Source: Papio anubis (taxonomy: Eukaryota; Chordata; Mammalia; Primates; Cercopithecidae). From it: a stretch of 64,000 nucleotides of DNA. Location: contig NC_044978.1 of assembly GCF_008728515.1 (NCBI RefSeq), positions 142,089,787 to 142,153,786 of the forward strand. The letters run 5' to 3'. Shown here one piece after another: positions 12,201 to 24,150 of the stretch; positions within the stretch are counted from its first letter, which is position 1, and each line of letters begins with the position of its first letter. The notes beneath the pieces were generated by a model that made no database searches, was not told the DNA's origin, and saw nothing but the letters and a program-made list of their open reading frames with translations. Made by a program: the position numbers and the translations under genes.

Positions 12201-13797
12201 TTTCTTTAAGAAGGTAGCAACTTGTTAAAATTACACCATTGCCATATAAATTATGAACTCTTTAACTAGATTGAAATCTCTAGTAGCATATAAGCATCTA
12301 GATTTTTTCTTATATTTCTTTCATTGTGTGTGTGTGGTTCTTTTTGTTTCCCAGAATGCAACCTTTTATATTTAATTTTTTACAAGTCTATTTGTTTTCT
12401 CATTTAGATAATGTATAAATCAGTCTTAAATTATATAACACATACGTGTATTCTCCCCAGTTGTAGGCTGTGTTGAAAATCTTGTACTCAAAAATGTGTA
12501 GTCTAGTTGAGAGGGTAAGAAGCAATTTGATTCCAAACAAACAAGCAAGCAAACAAACATGAACATCTCTTGCCTAGAGGAGAGTATATTTATATTTGGG
12601 GCCTAAAGAGAAGGTATAAGTTTGATCAGTATGTATGCTAAATGTATAAACTTTTTGATTTTTTATAGTTAAGGAAATTGATCCTGGTTTTGCTAGCTCT
12701 CTGCAGCACTTAATGTTTTGTGAATGCTATATGATAAATTAGGTGTATGTAAATAGTCTTTTAGATAGCTGGGATCGATGGTTTATTTTTATTTTAACTA
12801 TCTCTGTAGGTTGAATTTACCTTTAGAATTTATTGCTATTTTACCAGTTCTTCATTTTGCCTTGTATAAATCAGACCAGAGAGTACTTTTGAAACCATGT
12901 TTGGGGGCAATTTATTCCAACCTACCAAGAACATGTTTGAGAACATTTTCAATTTTCTTTATTGTTTGAATGTCTATGATATTCATTCTTCTTTTACATT
13001 TATTATTTATTAGAATAGTTTATATTAAAATGGGGATTTTTGAATAAGTTAAAAATAATTACTACGGTAAATTAAAACTTAAAGGCTAACATTGTTCTTA
13101 GTACTTAATAAAATATTCTTAAATACTAGACTACTATAAATGAACAAAATAAGTCCTAGAAATACCTAGCATAAGAAAGAAGAAACTGTCTATTCAGGCT
13201 TGAGAAATATACTAAAGTAGTTCAATGATAGTATGTCTAGAAGGCATAGAAAAGGCAGTGAAGTGATCTCTTGGGACTTGATGACAGAACAAAGAAACAA
13301 AGAAGAGGAGAAAAATGGGACCTAAAGTTTAAGCTGAAGAACAGTGAGGAGGGAACAAATATGAATATTTTACTCTCTGTTGCTTAGAGAATGTGTATTG
13401 CTAACAGAAAGGGTAAGTTTAGAGCAGTGTTTCTCAAATGGTGGCCCATAACACACAGTCCTTTCACTTATTTATAGGAATTCCTTAATATTAAAATTCT
13501 CTGTTTTCAATTCAGTGATAATTGAAAAAATAATATAAGCATATTGTGAATCAACTCCTTGGCCATTATGTCAGAATACCACATCTCATGCCTGTATTGG
13601 TTTTTGTTTTTAGGCCTGTATTGTAGCACTACTGTAACTTTGTAGCAAATAACAAAGGAGAGAGGGAGGCTTAATGTGCAAAGGATGCCTTGCAATGAAA
13701 TCCAATCCTGTAGTGTCACGATAGTCTATGCAACTGATAGTTCCATAGTAGTTTGAATGGAGAAAAATACAATTAGTTTAGTATTAAGTATATACCT
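9230..13797. other. Long stretch without recognised genes or young repeats
   Basis: I see no supported gene. Reading frames are under 80 codons. 10690-11010 is less AT-rich and unassigned. A CA/AA-rich patch with ACAAGCAAGCAAACAAAC lies at about 12540. At about 13424 CAGTGTTTCTCAAATGGTGG looks like the end of an hAT-type element, but the rest does not follow. Very old L1/L2 relics are likely but not provable by eye. Confidence 0.4.
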
Positions 13798-14100
13798 GGA
13801 CCAATGACTAACCTTGTCATTCCAGCATTTTGGGAAACTAAGGCAAGAGGATTGCTTGAGGCCAGGAGTTTGAGTCCAGCCTGGGCAACATAGGGAGACC
13901 CCATTTCTACAAAAAAATGAAAACATTAGCCTAGTGTGGTGGTGTACAACTGTAGTTCTAGCTACCTGGGAGGCTGAGGTGGGAGGATCACTTGAGCTCA
14001 GAAGTTTGATGCTGCAGTGAGCTACGATTTTAACACTGCACTCCAGCCGGGGTGACAGAATGAGACCTTGTCTCTAAAAAATTAATTAGTTAATTAATTA
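13798..14100 (+). mobile_element. AluJ SINE
   Basis: Both monomers are present: CCAGCATTTTGGG, CCAGCCTGGGCAACATAGG, GAGGATCACTTGAGCTCAG, CACTGCACTCCAGCC. The first monomer has a shortened head. Bases such as CTTGAGGCCAGGAG and CAACATAGGGAGACCCC fit the old AluJ class. The tail has become TAATTAATTAGT-type repeats up to about 14100. Confidence 0.88.
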
Positions 14101-14112
14101 ACCTGTAATGTG

Positions 14113-14426
14113 GGCCAGGCACGGTGGCTCACGCCTGTAATCCCAGTAATTTGGAAGGACAAGGTGGGTGGATCACGAGGTCAAGAAATCAAGACCATCC
14201 TGGCCAACATCATGAAACCCTGTCTCTGCTAAAAATACAAAAATTAGCTGGGTGTGGTGGTGTGTGCCTGTAGTCCCAGCTACTTGGGAGCCTAAGGCAG
14301 GAGAATCACTTGAACCTGGGAGGCGGAGGTTGCAGTGAGCTGAGATTGGGCCGCTGTACTCCAGCCTGGTGACAGAGCGAGACTGTGTCTCAAGAACAAA
14401 ACAAACAAACAACAACAACAACAAAA
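14113..14426 (+). mobile_element. AluS SINE
   Basis: Complete Alu with target duplication ACCTGTAATGTG (14101-14112) and ACCTGCAATGTG (14427-14438). The tail is an (AACA)n-rich stretch from 14394. It sits head-to-tail right after the AluJ, so its target was the tail of that older element. Confidence 0.93.
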
Positions 14427-15027
14427 ACCTGCAATGTGGTCAGTTAATTTTCAGGTAGTAGGCACTGATTTTGTTCAGCATAACATTTTATATTACAGAT
14501 TATTAATGTGATTATTAACATATTTTGTTAGTATATAATATAAACTATATTTGGGTATTTTAAATTTTAATTTTATTGTTTTCAAAACCCTAAAAGATTA
14601 ATGTCTTTATTCATTAACTCATTTTAATGGACTTCACTTTATTGTACTTTATAGATATTGTAATTTTTTTATAAATTGAAGGATTTTGGTAATCCTGTGT
14701 TGAGCAAGCCATTTTTCAAACAGGAGGTGCTCACTTCCTGTCTCTGAGTCACATTTTGGTTATTTTCTCAATATTTCTGACTTTTTCAATATTATTATAT
14801 CTGTTTAAGTGATCTGTGATCAGTAATCTTTGATGTTACTATTTTAATTGTTTAGGGGCACCATGAGCTGTGCCCACAGAAGACAGTGGGCTTAATCAGT
14901 AAATACTGTGTGTGTTCTGACTGCTCTACTGACTGGCTTTTCCCCCATCTTTCTCCCTTTCAATGGGTCTCCCTTTTCTCTGAGACACAACAATATTGTA
15001 ATTAGGCCAATTAATAATCATGCAGCA

Positions 15028-17055
15028 GTCTCTAAGTGTTCAAGTGAAAAGAAGAGTCTCACATTTTTCACTTTAAATCAGAAGCTAACAATGATTAAGC
15101 ATAGTGAGGTAGGCATGTCAAAAATCAAGATAGATCAAAAGCTAGGCCTTTTACACCAAACAACCAATTTTTGAGTGGAAAAGCAAAATTCTTGAAGGAA
15201 AGTAAAAGTGCAACTCCACTGGACACATGAGTGATAAGAAAGTGAAACAGACACTGCTGATATGGAAAATGTTTTCATGGCCTGGATAGAAGAGCAACCA
15301 AAACATTCCCTTAAGCCAGAGTCTAATCCAGAGCAAGGCCCTTATTCAGTTCAGTTCTCTGAAGGCTGAGAGAGATGAGCTGGTTGCAGAAGAGAAGTTA
15401 GAAGTGAGCAGAGGTTAGTACATGAGGTTTCAGAAGCCATCTTCATAGCATAAAAGTACAAGGTGAAGCAGCAAGTGCTGATGCAGAAGCTGCAGCAAAT
15501 TATCCAGAAGATCTAGCTAAGTAATTGATGAGGAACACTGAACAACAGATTTTCGGTATGTAGAAAACAGCCTTCTATTGGAAGGAGATACCACCTAGGA
15601 CTTCACAGCTAGGAAGGAGAAGTAAATGCCTGGCTTCAAAGCTTAAAAGACAGATTATCTCTCTTATTAGCATCTAATGCAACTGATGACTTTAAGTTAA
15701 AGCCAATACTTGCCATTCAGAAAATCCTAGAGCTCTTAAGAATTACGCTAAAGGTACTCAACGTGTGCTCTATAAATGGAATAACAAAGCCTGGATGAGA
15801 GCACATCTGTTTATAGCATGGTTTGCTGAGTATTGTAAGCCCACTGTCAAGATCTACTGCTCAGAAAAACATATTCCTTTCTTTTCTATTCTTTTTTTTT
15901 TTTTTTTTTTTTTTTTTTGAGGCGGAATCTTGCTCTGTCGCCCAGACTGGAGTACAGTGACCCAATCTTGGCTCACTGCAAGCTCCGCCTCCCGGGTTCA
16001 TGCCATTCTCCTGCCTCAGTCTCCCGAGTAGCTGGGACTACAGGCGTCTGCCATCACGCCCAGCTAATTTTTTGTATTTTTAGTAGAGACGGGGTTTCTC
16101 ACCGTGTTAGCCAGGATGGTCTCGATCTCCTGACCTCATGAGCAGCCAGCCTTGGCCTCCCAAAGTGCGTGAGCCACCGCGCCTGGCCTATTCCTTTCAA
16201 AATATTACTGCTTACTGAAAAAGGACTTAGTCACCCAAGAGCTCTGATGGAGATTTACAAGGAGATTAATGTTGTTTTCTGCCTGCCAGCAGAGCTGATC
16301 CATGCATCAAGAAGTAATTTTGACCTTTAAGCCTCACTATTTAAGAGATACATTTCCTAAGGCTATAGCTGCTGTCTATAGTGATTCCTCGTATAGATCT
16401 GGGTAAAGTAAATTTAAAATCTTCTGGAAAGGATTTGCCATTAGAGATGCCATAAAGAACATTTGTGTCTTGGGAGGAAGTCAAAAGGTCAACATTAACA
16501 GGAGTTTGGAAGAAGTTGATTCCAACCCTTTTTAAGGTTCAAAATTTAGTGGAGTAAGTAACCACAGATAGGGTAGAAATAGCAAGATAACTAGATTTCA
16601 AAGTGGAGTGCTGCAATTTAATGATAAAACTTGAATGAATGAGGAATTGCTTATTATGAATGAGGAAGAAAAGTTGTTTCTTGAGACAGAATCTATTTCT
16701 GGTGAAGATGCTGTGAACATGCAGTGAACATTGTTTGAATGACAACAAAGCATTTAGACTATTGCTTAAACTTAGTTGACAAAGCAACAGCAGAGTTTGA
16801 GAGGATTTGCTCCAATTTTGAAATAAGTTTCACTGTAGGTGAAGTGACATCAAATGCCATTGCATGCTGCAGAGAAAGCCTTTGTGGAAGGAATAATCCA
16901 TCAATGAGGCAAACTTCATTGTATTATTTGAAGAAATTGTTCCAGCCACGTCAGTGTTCTGCAAACGCCACCCTTCTCAGTCTGCACCCATCAATATCTA
17001 GGCAAGGATCCTCCCCCAGCAAAAGGTTTCGGACTTGCTGAAGGTCCAGATGAGT
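15028..17055 (+). pseudogene. Tigger1 transposase, decayed
   Basis: The N-terminal part reads in frame from about 15031 (SKCSSEKKSLTF..., stop at 15172-15174). The family start codon appears lost. The family product is a pogo-type transposase with a CENP-B-like DNA-binding N-terminus and a DDE catalytic domain. Here the middle is broken by stops, shifts and the AluY insertion. A C-terminal piece of 100 codons reads open at 16739-17041 (contains LVDKATAEFERI and SMRQTSLYYLKKL). Clearly non-functional. Identification rests on the element's ends plus these two protein blocks. Confidence 0.85.
15882..16188 (-). mobile_element. AluY-like SINE inside Tigger1
   Basis: Starts with a long T run (the A-tail) and ends CCACCGCGCCTGGCC. 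Target duplication TATTCCTTTC at 15872-15881 and 16189-16198 is perfect. A small deletion near 16138-16150 removes part of the usual GATCCACCCGCC block. The insertion splits the transposase relic, so the Alu is younger than Tigger1. Confidence 0.95.
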
Positions 17056-17284
17056 TAGCATTTTTTAGCAGTAAAATATTTTTAATTAAGGTATGTATGT
17101 TGTTTAGACAAAGTGCTATTGCATATTTAATAACTACAGTACAGTTTAAATAATAACATTAATATGCTACTGGGAAACCAAACAATTCATGTGAATAATT
17201 TTATTGTGATATTTGCATTATTGCTATGGTCTCAAACCAAACCCACAATATCTCCAAGGTATGGCTGTACATAAGTTCATGTTG

Positions 17285-18345
17285 TGGACTTTAAATTTTC
17301 TTTAAGGTATTATTTATAGTCAGCAAAATTTATAAATATTTTATATATGTTATATATATAATGCATTCATATAATATACGATCCTATCACAATGTAGAAC
17401 ATATCATCACATCAGAAAATTTCACCCTGTCTTTTCCTGTTAATCTTCATCATAACTCCTTCTCCAAGGCAAGCCCTCTTCTGATTGTTATCACCATAGA
17501 TTAATTTTGCCTGAACTTGGACTTTTGGAATAATATAGTATATGCTCTGGAGTGTTCATCTTATTTTGCTCAGGTTTATGTTGTTGCATTATCAGTAGTT
17601 CAGTTATTATTATTGCTCAATAGTATTCCATTTTCAAATATGTCACAATTTGTTTAACTATCGATCTTTAAAATGTACATATGTCAGCCGGATGCGGTGG
17701 CTCATGCCTGTAATCCCAGCACTTTAGGAGGCTGAGGCAGGTGGATCACGAGGTCAGGAGATCAAGACCATCCTGGCTAACACGGTGAAACCCCATCTCT
17801 GCTAAAAATACAGGAAAAAAAAAATTAGCTGGACGTGGTGGTGTGTACCCGTAGTCCCAGCTACTCGGGAGGCTGAGACAGGAGAATGACGTGAACCTGG
17901 GAGGTGGAGCTTACAGTGAGCCAAGATGGCGCCACTGCATTCCAGCCTGGGCAACAGAGCAAGACTCCATCTCAAAAAAAAAGAAAGAAAAAGAAAAAAA
18001 GTACATATATAGGTTGCCTCCAACTTTTATGTATTATAAATATATTCTTGTACAATTCTTTGTGTGGACGTATGTTTTTATTTACCTTGGGCAAGTCCAG
18101 GAGTAGAATTGTATCAAATTATGTGTCTATTTCATTTTATGGGAGTTCAAAACAGATTTCCAAAGTGGCTGTACATATAGGAGTTTGTTTCTCCACACCC
18201 TTTTGCATATTTGGTGCTGACAGTCTTTTTTTTGTATTTTCCTGATGACTAATGACATTGAACACTTTTTATGTGTTTATTGACCATTTTTGTGTTTTCT
18301 TTTTGATCTGTCTGGTCAAGTTGATTTCCATTTTTTATTAAGTTT
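17285..18345 (-). mobile_element. Old L1M 3' half, antisense
   Basis: Reads as reverse L1: a 3'UTR-like part with CAAGCCCTCTTCTGATTG, then CTCAATAGTATTCCATTTTC, CACAATTTGTTTAAC, TTTGTGTGGACGTATG, TTTCCAAAGTGGCTGTAC, CCTGATGACTAATGACATTG. This is the C-terminal end of ORF2 in old mammalian L1s. It is split by the AluY at 17686-18000. It lies directly beside the right end of Tigger1. Confidence 0.82.
17686..18000 (+). mobile_element. AluY-like SINE inside L1M
   Basis: Complete Alu (CCGGATGCGGTGGCTC ... CACTGCATTCCAGCC) with a mixed A/AAAG tail. Short target duplication GTACATAT at 17675-17682 and 18001-18008. A run of A's interrupts the usual AAATACAAAAATTAGC block. Inserted into the antisense L1. 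Confidence 0.93.
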
Positions 18346-18394
18346 TGTCTGTTGACTTGAATATATTGACTTGAACATTGTTTTTCTATTGTGT

Positions 18395-18960
18395 ACAAGT
18401 CTTTCATATGGTTATTATAAAACTGCTAATTGTTTAATTTTCAAGTATTTGGCAATTATCTGAAATATAATTTTGCTATTGGCTTCTAATATTGTGATCA
18501 GGGAGCATATTATATATGATTTAAATTCTTTCAAAATATTGGTCTGCCTTGTATGTTCCTTCTCAATATTTTTTTGTAGCATATTAGAATTTACAATTAT
18601 TTTAAGCTGGTTGAAAGTTAAAATCTGTATTTTTGTCTCCTTGTTCTGTTAATTACTGAGAGAAGAGTGTTAAAACCTTCAACTATAATTGCAGAAATGT
18701 CTACTCATTTTCATAGTGTCATTTTGTTTGTTTTTTGAAGCTTCATTGTGAGGTGCATATATATATTCAATTGTTATGCCTTCTTGATGGATTGACCCTT
18801 TTATCATTTGAATCGACCCTGTTTATTTTGTATAGTACTCCTTAAACAGAATTTACTTTGATATTAACCCCACAATTTTCCTAGGTTTAATTTTATCAAG
18901 CTGGGTCTTTTGCTGTATGTCTGCTCTTAAATCCTGCTCTCAGTATGTTTAGAATTTTGC
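18395..18960 (-). mobile_element. Old L1M endonuclease region, antisense
   Basis: Matches the reverse of L1 ORF2 near and after the endonuclease domain: TTTTCAAGTATTTGGCAATT, TTACTGAGAGAAGAGTGTT, GAGGTGCATATATATATTC, CTTGATGGATTGACCC. The reverse-transcriptase part between this and 17285-18345 is missing. Either one element has a large internal deletion, or there are two fragments. Confidence 0.72.
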
Positions 18961-19861
18961 TAGGGATTCTAAAAACTCTAGAATAATAGTGCCCCTTTAA
19001 AAATTTATTTTGTGGTCTGAGGGATTCTTCTGCTGTATATCTAACACAGGTCCCCAAAATTCTTTGTTGTCTTTGACTCCAAAGATTGTATTTTCTCTTT
19101 CTTCAATAAATAAGACATGAGTTACTGTTAATATATTTAGAATTTTTTAAAGTACTTTTTGCAGTTTTTAAAGAAGGCAACCATATTACAATTGGTAATC
19201 ACTTTATTAACCCTAAATTTCTATATTACATTTGGCCTTCAGACAGCTCTTGTCAGTATATTGGGCAGGTAACATTTCCATTTGGGACAGAAAGTCAGTG
19301 AGGCTCAATATCAATATTTTAACTATAGATTTAAACCATTTTTTTTTTCTTGCCTCCAAAATCTCTATTCCCCTAGCATGCAAAGTTGTTGAAAAATGGG
19401 ATTTTTTTTTTCCTACTTAATATTCGGAATGTGCTTTCCTGTTCAGAAAAGGCCTAATCTTTTTTTCTCTTATATACTTGTTTTCATGTGTGTCTATAAG
19501 GGACTTACGAAGAGAACTTTTTTCTATTAAAATCGCAGATTATTTTTCTCACCATCTTCCCTGCCAATTCCTTGTTCTAAAAAGTTCAATTTAAAATACA
19601 TCTACTTTTGAAAAATTTCTCTGATTTGCTCTACTATAGAGCTCTTTAGTAATTATATCTCTTGAAACATGCACTTGTTAAATTTTTTATCACGAATTTC
19701 AGAAACCTTCTCCATAATATTTTGTAAAAGTTTTTATATGTTGCATTAAAGTCAGAAATCGAAGCCACACATGTGGTATCACTCACGCACACATCCATAC
19801 ATATCTGTTTTAATATCCTGAGAGCATATATCAGAGAAAAAGTCATGTTGCGCTACCTATT
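18961..19861. other. Unique non-coding sequence
   Basis: No gene or repeat recognised. T-rich runs lie at about 19340 and 19401. Confidence 0.4.
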
Positions 19862-19872
19862 AAGATATTCCT

Positions 19873-20177
19873 GGCCGGGTGCAGTGGCTCACGCCTGTAA
19901 TCCCAGCACTTTGGGAGGGCAAGGCGGGTGGATCAGGAGGTCAGGAGATCGAGACCATCTGGGCTAACACGGTGAAACCCCGTCTCTACTAAAAATATAA
20001 AAAATTAGCCGGGCATGGTGGCGGGCGCCTGTAGTACCGCCTACTTGGGAAGCTGAGGCAGGAGAATGGCGTGAACCCGGGAGGCGGAGCTTGCAATGAG
20101 CCGAGATTGCGCCACTGCACTCCAGCCTGTGGAACAGAGCAAGACTCCGTCTCAAAAAAAAAAAAAAAAAAAAAAAA
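19873..20177 (+). mobile_element. AluY SINE
   Basis: Complete element from GGCCGGGTGCAGTGG to a pure A tail (20154-20179). Target duplication AAGATATTC at 19862-19870 and 20178-20186. AluY-type bases include CTAACACGGTGAAACCCC and GGCGGAGCTTGCA. Confidence 0.95.
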
Positions 20178-20955
20178 AAGATATTCTATAGTTTTCATAG
20201 AGACAAAGCGTAAGTTGCATATTGTCATGCATCTAGGTGGTCTTTACTGAATAATTTTCCTAGAGATATACGCTTTACCTGTTAAACCTTCAGTTGCCTT
20301 TCTCTTAGGTATATTTCAATGCTGTTCTGACATCTTTATATCCTGGATTACAGATTTTACAAAACAGTAAACCACGTCAGATTATTTTTAATGCTAATTT
20401 GAAAAATAACTTTTATGTTCTTTTAATATAAAAATGATGTATTTCCATTATGGAATATCTGAAAATTGAGATAAGCATAAATAAGAAAATACACATCATC
20501 TCTAATTTCACTAGTAAATTACTATTGTTAATATTTTGCTGTATATTTTCAACCTGTTTACCTGTGTACCTATATATTATTTATAATAACAGGTTGATGA
20601 TGCAATGCTGATTCAAATGTATGTTTTTCTCGTTAAACAGACTGTGATGATAATTTTGTATCACTGAATAATCTTTCACAATATAATTTAATTACTGCGT
20701 GGTATTTACTTAAGCACTTATATCCATTTTTATCATAAATATTGCATATTTTGTAATAAAGAAATGTGTTAAGTTATAGGGCATTTTTAAGCAGAATGAA
20801 ATATTACTACTATTCCTGTGACCAGGATATATAGTTTTAAATAGTTCAGTTCATGTCATTTGTACAACTTTGGACTTTTAACATTTTACACACTCAACAA
20901 TGTGGTGTAAGTACCACATTATTGCAATTTTTCATGAAGCAACAATTAATGACTG

Positions 20956-20957
<2 letters not shown>

Positions 20958-20995
<38 letters not shown>
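20958..20995. repeat. (CA)n microsatellite derived from an Alu tail
   Basis: About 19 uninterrupted AC/CA units. It lies exactly between the left target duplication of the antisense Alu and the Alu body, where the poly(A) tail (T on this strand) should be. Confidence 0.93.
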
Positions 20996-20998
<3 letters not shown>

Positions 20999-21278
20999 TT
21001 TTTTTGAGATAGAGTCTCGCTGTGTCACCCAGGCTGGAGTGCAGTGTCTCGGCTCACTGCAACCTCTATCTCCTGGGTTCAAGTGATTGTTCTGCCTCAG
21101 CCTCCAGAGTAGCTGGGACTACAGGTGCGCGTCACCACAACCGGCTAATTTTTGTATTTTTAGTAGAGACAGGATTTCACCATATTGGTCAGGCTGGTCT
21201 CGAACTACTGACCTTGTGATCCACCTGCCTTGGCCTCCCAAAGTGCTGGGATTACAGGCGTGAACCACCGCACCTAGC
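20960..21278 (-). mobile_element. AluS SINE with CA-repeat tail
   Basis: Antisense Alu; the body begins near 20997 with TTTTTTTTGAGATAGAGTC. Target duplication TGACTGTATA at 20950-20959 and 21279-21288 is perfect. The span includes the CA microsatellite as its modified tail. Inserted in an old antisense L1M. Confidence 0.94.
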
Positions 21279-22119
21279 TGACTGTATATGTTCTATGAAA
21301 ACATATAGCATATATACTATTTTAGGTTATAGTTTTTCCTTTTAAAATAATGTAATTATTTTAATTGAAATAATTTTGATCAAGGTCCTTTTTTCATAGG
21401 TTTGACCATTTAAAATGGATTTTCAATCATAATTGTACTAATTTATACTCCCTCCAGCCTGTCTTCACTGCACGCTGGCCAACAATCTGTTTTAGTTATT
21501 GTTTAAACATATTTGCTAATTTGCCACAACAAAAAAAACATACAGTTTATTATTGATTATTAGTTAAATTGAACATCTTAGAGGTGTTTATTACCTGTGT
21601 TTATTTCTTCTTTTATAACCTATTAGTTCAGATCGTCTCCTGGGTTAACCCCCTTTTCGACATATTTACTCTAAATATTTTCCAATTTATCATTTAAATT
21701 TTATTTAATTTGTTTTCCATAATTTATTCAATCTTTCTTAAACTAAACAGACTTCTCTCATTTAGAGATTTGTTATATAGCAGTTTCATTTTATTGTTTT
21801 ATTTGATATACAGTGAAGATATAATTTTATACTTTTTTTTAAAAACAAAGCACTAATTAATTATTTCTGTGTCTCCTAATAAAGGCATGTAGATATCATA
21901 CATTTATTGTTTATTGTTCAGGATATTGTAATTCATTATATTATGACTGTTTACATTTTCTGACTGTTACTGGTACAGAGAAAAGTTGCTGATATTTTCA
22001 GTTTCATTATCTTCCCGGACATTTAAATGAGATTTTCTTATTTTTTATTTTTCAATTTATGATTTGCAAATAGTCATGCTTTCTCTCATAGTTGTAACTC
22101 ATATCTGTTGAATGTCTTG

Positions 22120-22490
22120 TTGTTTTGTAAACCTGAAATAACATTTTTCGATTTTGATTTTGATGCAGGTGCCTTCGGTTACTCACCATAAATAAAATTT
22201 TGTCTAATTGAGTATGATAGGCTTCCTTGACCTAAATATTATTTATTTAAAGAGATTATTTATTCTTGATTTTCTAATTGGGTGGTATTGAAACCTATCA
22301 TATGAATTTTCAATTCCATGAAGGTATTCTTTTTCTAATTTGTCCAATTGATAAAATATTTATTTTTTTAGAGCCATTTTATATTTCTGAGATGAATCTT
22401 TGCGAGGTTTGTTAATATTGTTTGTAATATTCTAATGAATCATACTTGCTAATATTTTATTCAGAAATTTAAATTTTCTATTTTTTTCTA
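22120..22490 (-). mobile_element. Old L1M reverse-transcriptase region, antisense
   Basis: Faint reverse match to the L1 ORF2 RT segment: CAATTCCATGAAGGTATTC, TTTCTGAGATGAATC, TGCTAATATTTTATTCAG. It probably continues the element at 20440-21730, since the direction and gene order agree. Confidence 0.5.
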
Positions 22491-22871
22491 TTGTGGGTTG
22501 GGGTTCCCAAAAGGTCATAGTCGTTTTGTTGAGACAAAGGATGTTTTTCTCTTTTGCACTCTCTAGAAAATCATTTTTCTTGTATCTGTATCTATATTGT
22601 AAATATAACAGAGGTTATTTAGGTCTTTTCCTAAAAGCATTTCCTGAAAGTATCCTAAAAAGCAGTTATTTATGTCTTTTTCTAAAAGCATTACAAATTC
22701 ACAAATAGTTCTCAAAACTGTCATTTTGTAGAAGATTATTTATCTTTAAAATATCTCCTGAATTATTTAAAAATTTTTAAATTTACTTCTAATGAATATC
22801 TAAGTGAAAATTGTTCTGTGCTCCACCAACACCCCAACAACTCCTGTACAAAACATCTTTTTAAAGTTTCT

Positions 22872-22965
22872 GTACAACTTTTTTTATAGGTTCAAGAAGT
22901 ACATGTGCACGTTTGTTATATGGGTAAATTGTGTATCTCGGGGTTTGGTGTTCAGATTATATGTA
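22872..22965 (-). mobile_element. Short L1 3' end fragment, antisense
   Basis: TATAGGTTCAAGAAGTACAT, GTGCACGTTTGTTATATGGG and GGTTTGGTGTTCAGATTA match the reverse L1 terminal block. Only about 90 bases are recognisable. Confidence 0.6.
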
Positions 22966-23689
22966 AAAGAACGTATTTTTCTTCCTTTAATATAAAATTG
23001 GTAGATGAAATAATTTTTTTTTAGATTAAAATATTAATAACAACCAAATGTCTCCCGTGGCTAATAGTCTTCAGTATTTTCAGAATTTTTGTTTCTTTCT
23101 TTTTGTTAAGTATTTCACTTAAAATTATTTTCCATTACACTGAGATGATCAACTTTGTTAGAATATACTGGTGCATAGTATCATAACTTATATTCTTTAC
23201 ATCTGTTATATGTAAATTTTTAATCCTAACTTTGTGCTTTCTACCTACACCATTTAAAAAGTTTTGCCAGAATCAAATCTTGATTAATTGTCCATTTGAC
23301 TCCTTTACATTGTCATCTGAAACCATATTTTTATGTTCTTTTCTGTTGCGTAATTGAAATTTAGTCATTTTGTGAATTTGCCCACTATGTGTGAGTGTTC
23401 AATAAATGTTGATAGGTTACTTTCATTTTGGATGCATTCCAGATAATCTGCAATTGGATGTTTGGGTTTCATTTTGATTATTAAGCAATTGAGCAAACTT
23501 TCAAAATTTCCAAAGTGTATTTGTTTATTTAATGGACTTGTAATTCATGACATTTCCTGTTCCCTAATATTTGTGGTTCTAGTATTGGTGTTGTATTCCT
23601 TTGTGACCAGATTATGTACATTAGTTTATATCCTTGGTTTTTCTTTTTGTTGTTGTTATGTTCAAGGATTTTTTTTACATTGTTATATA
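22966..23689. other. AT-rich unassigned sequence
   Basis: T-rich sequence that may hold further decayed antisense L1. I cannot support a specific family or any gene. Confidence 0.35.
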
Positions 23690-23905
23690 TTATCCCAAAA
23701 TTTCTATTTTAAATGGCTGCACATTATGACAGCATATGATTTTTAAACGTTTTCATACATTTATAATTTAATCCCTATCAGACTTGCATTAATGCCATTT
23801 ATGCCTTGATGAATACCCTTGTTAGTAAATCTTTATGCCCACCTTCAGTTATTTCTTAGAATAAATTCTCAGAACTAGTCTGACTGGATGAAATAGACAT
23901 AAACA
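23690..23905 (-). mobile_element. Old L1M C-terminal ORF2 fragment, antisense
   Basis: AAATGGCTGCACATTATGAC, GATGAATACCCTTGTTAG and TTAGAATAAATTCTCAGAAC line up with the reverse of the ORF2 end of ancient L1s. It repeats the region seen at 20640-20800, so it is a second copy. Confidence 0.5.
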
Positions 23906-24084
23906 TAAAAAAACTAGTGAGGATTTTGTTTGACCATGTATAATTTAATTTCTTCCTTCATTATGTTGTATTCAGAAAATGTATCCTGTAGAATTTCTGC
24001 TTTGAAATTTATTGAAGGTTTCTTGATTACTTTGTAACCAGAATATGTACTGTACAATGAAGAGAATTTTGTCCTTTTTTCTTT

Positions 24085-24150
24085 GCTGTATCATAGTAAC
24101 TAGAAGAAAGCCTGGCACACAGTAGACAACCAATGCATTGAGTGACTTTT
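24085..24150 (+). repeat. Possible L2 3' end
   Basis: TAGAAGAAAGCCTGGCACAC followed by AGTAGACAACCAATGCATTG resembles the L2 terminal block (CCTGGCACATAGTAGGnnCTCAATAAAT). Short and diverged. Confidence 0.4.

Larger units (their letters stand above)
14610..17267 (+). mobile_element. Tigger1 DNA transposon (pogo/TcMar), nearly full length
   Basis: Both ends can be followed. The left end runs ACTTCACTTTATTG, TATAGATATTG, AATTGAAGGATTTTGG, GTGTTGAGCAAGCC. The right end is CAAACCCACAATATCTCC followed by AAGGTATGGCTG, next to a TA. Inside are remains of the transposase gene. Removing the nested AluY (15882-16188) leaves about 2.35 kb, close to the known length of about 2.4 kb. Cut-and-paste element, inactive since early primate evolution. 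Confidence 0.92.
20440..21730 (-). mobile_element. Old L1M 3' half, antisense, split by an Alu
   Basis: Left of the Alu: an old L1 3'UTR-like stretch (AAATACACATCATCTC, TAATATTTTGCTGTATATTT) and a faint C-terminal ORF2 part. Right of the Alu the same gene continues: TTGTACTAATTTATACTCCC, GCTGGCCAACAATCTG, GGTTAACCCCCTTTTCGAC, CTCTAAATATTTTCC. Block order fits a single diverged L1M in reverse. Confidence 0.6.

Noticed and set aside
13424..13500. Possible hAT element end (CAGTGTTTCTCAAATGG)
   Set aside because: Only about 20 bases match; no second end or internal match could be found.
16739..17041. 100-codon frame as a cellular gene
   Set aside because: It matches the C-terminal part of Tigger1 transposase and lies between the element's recognised ends.
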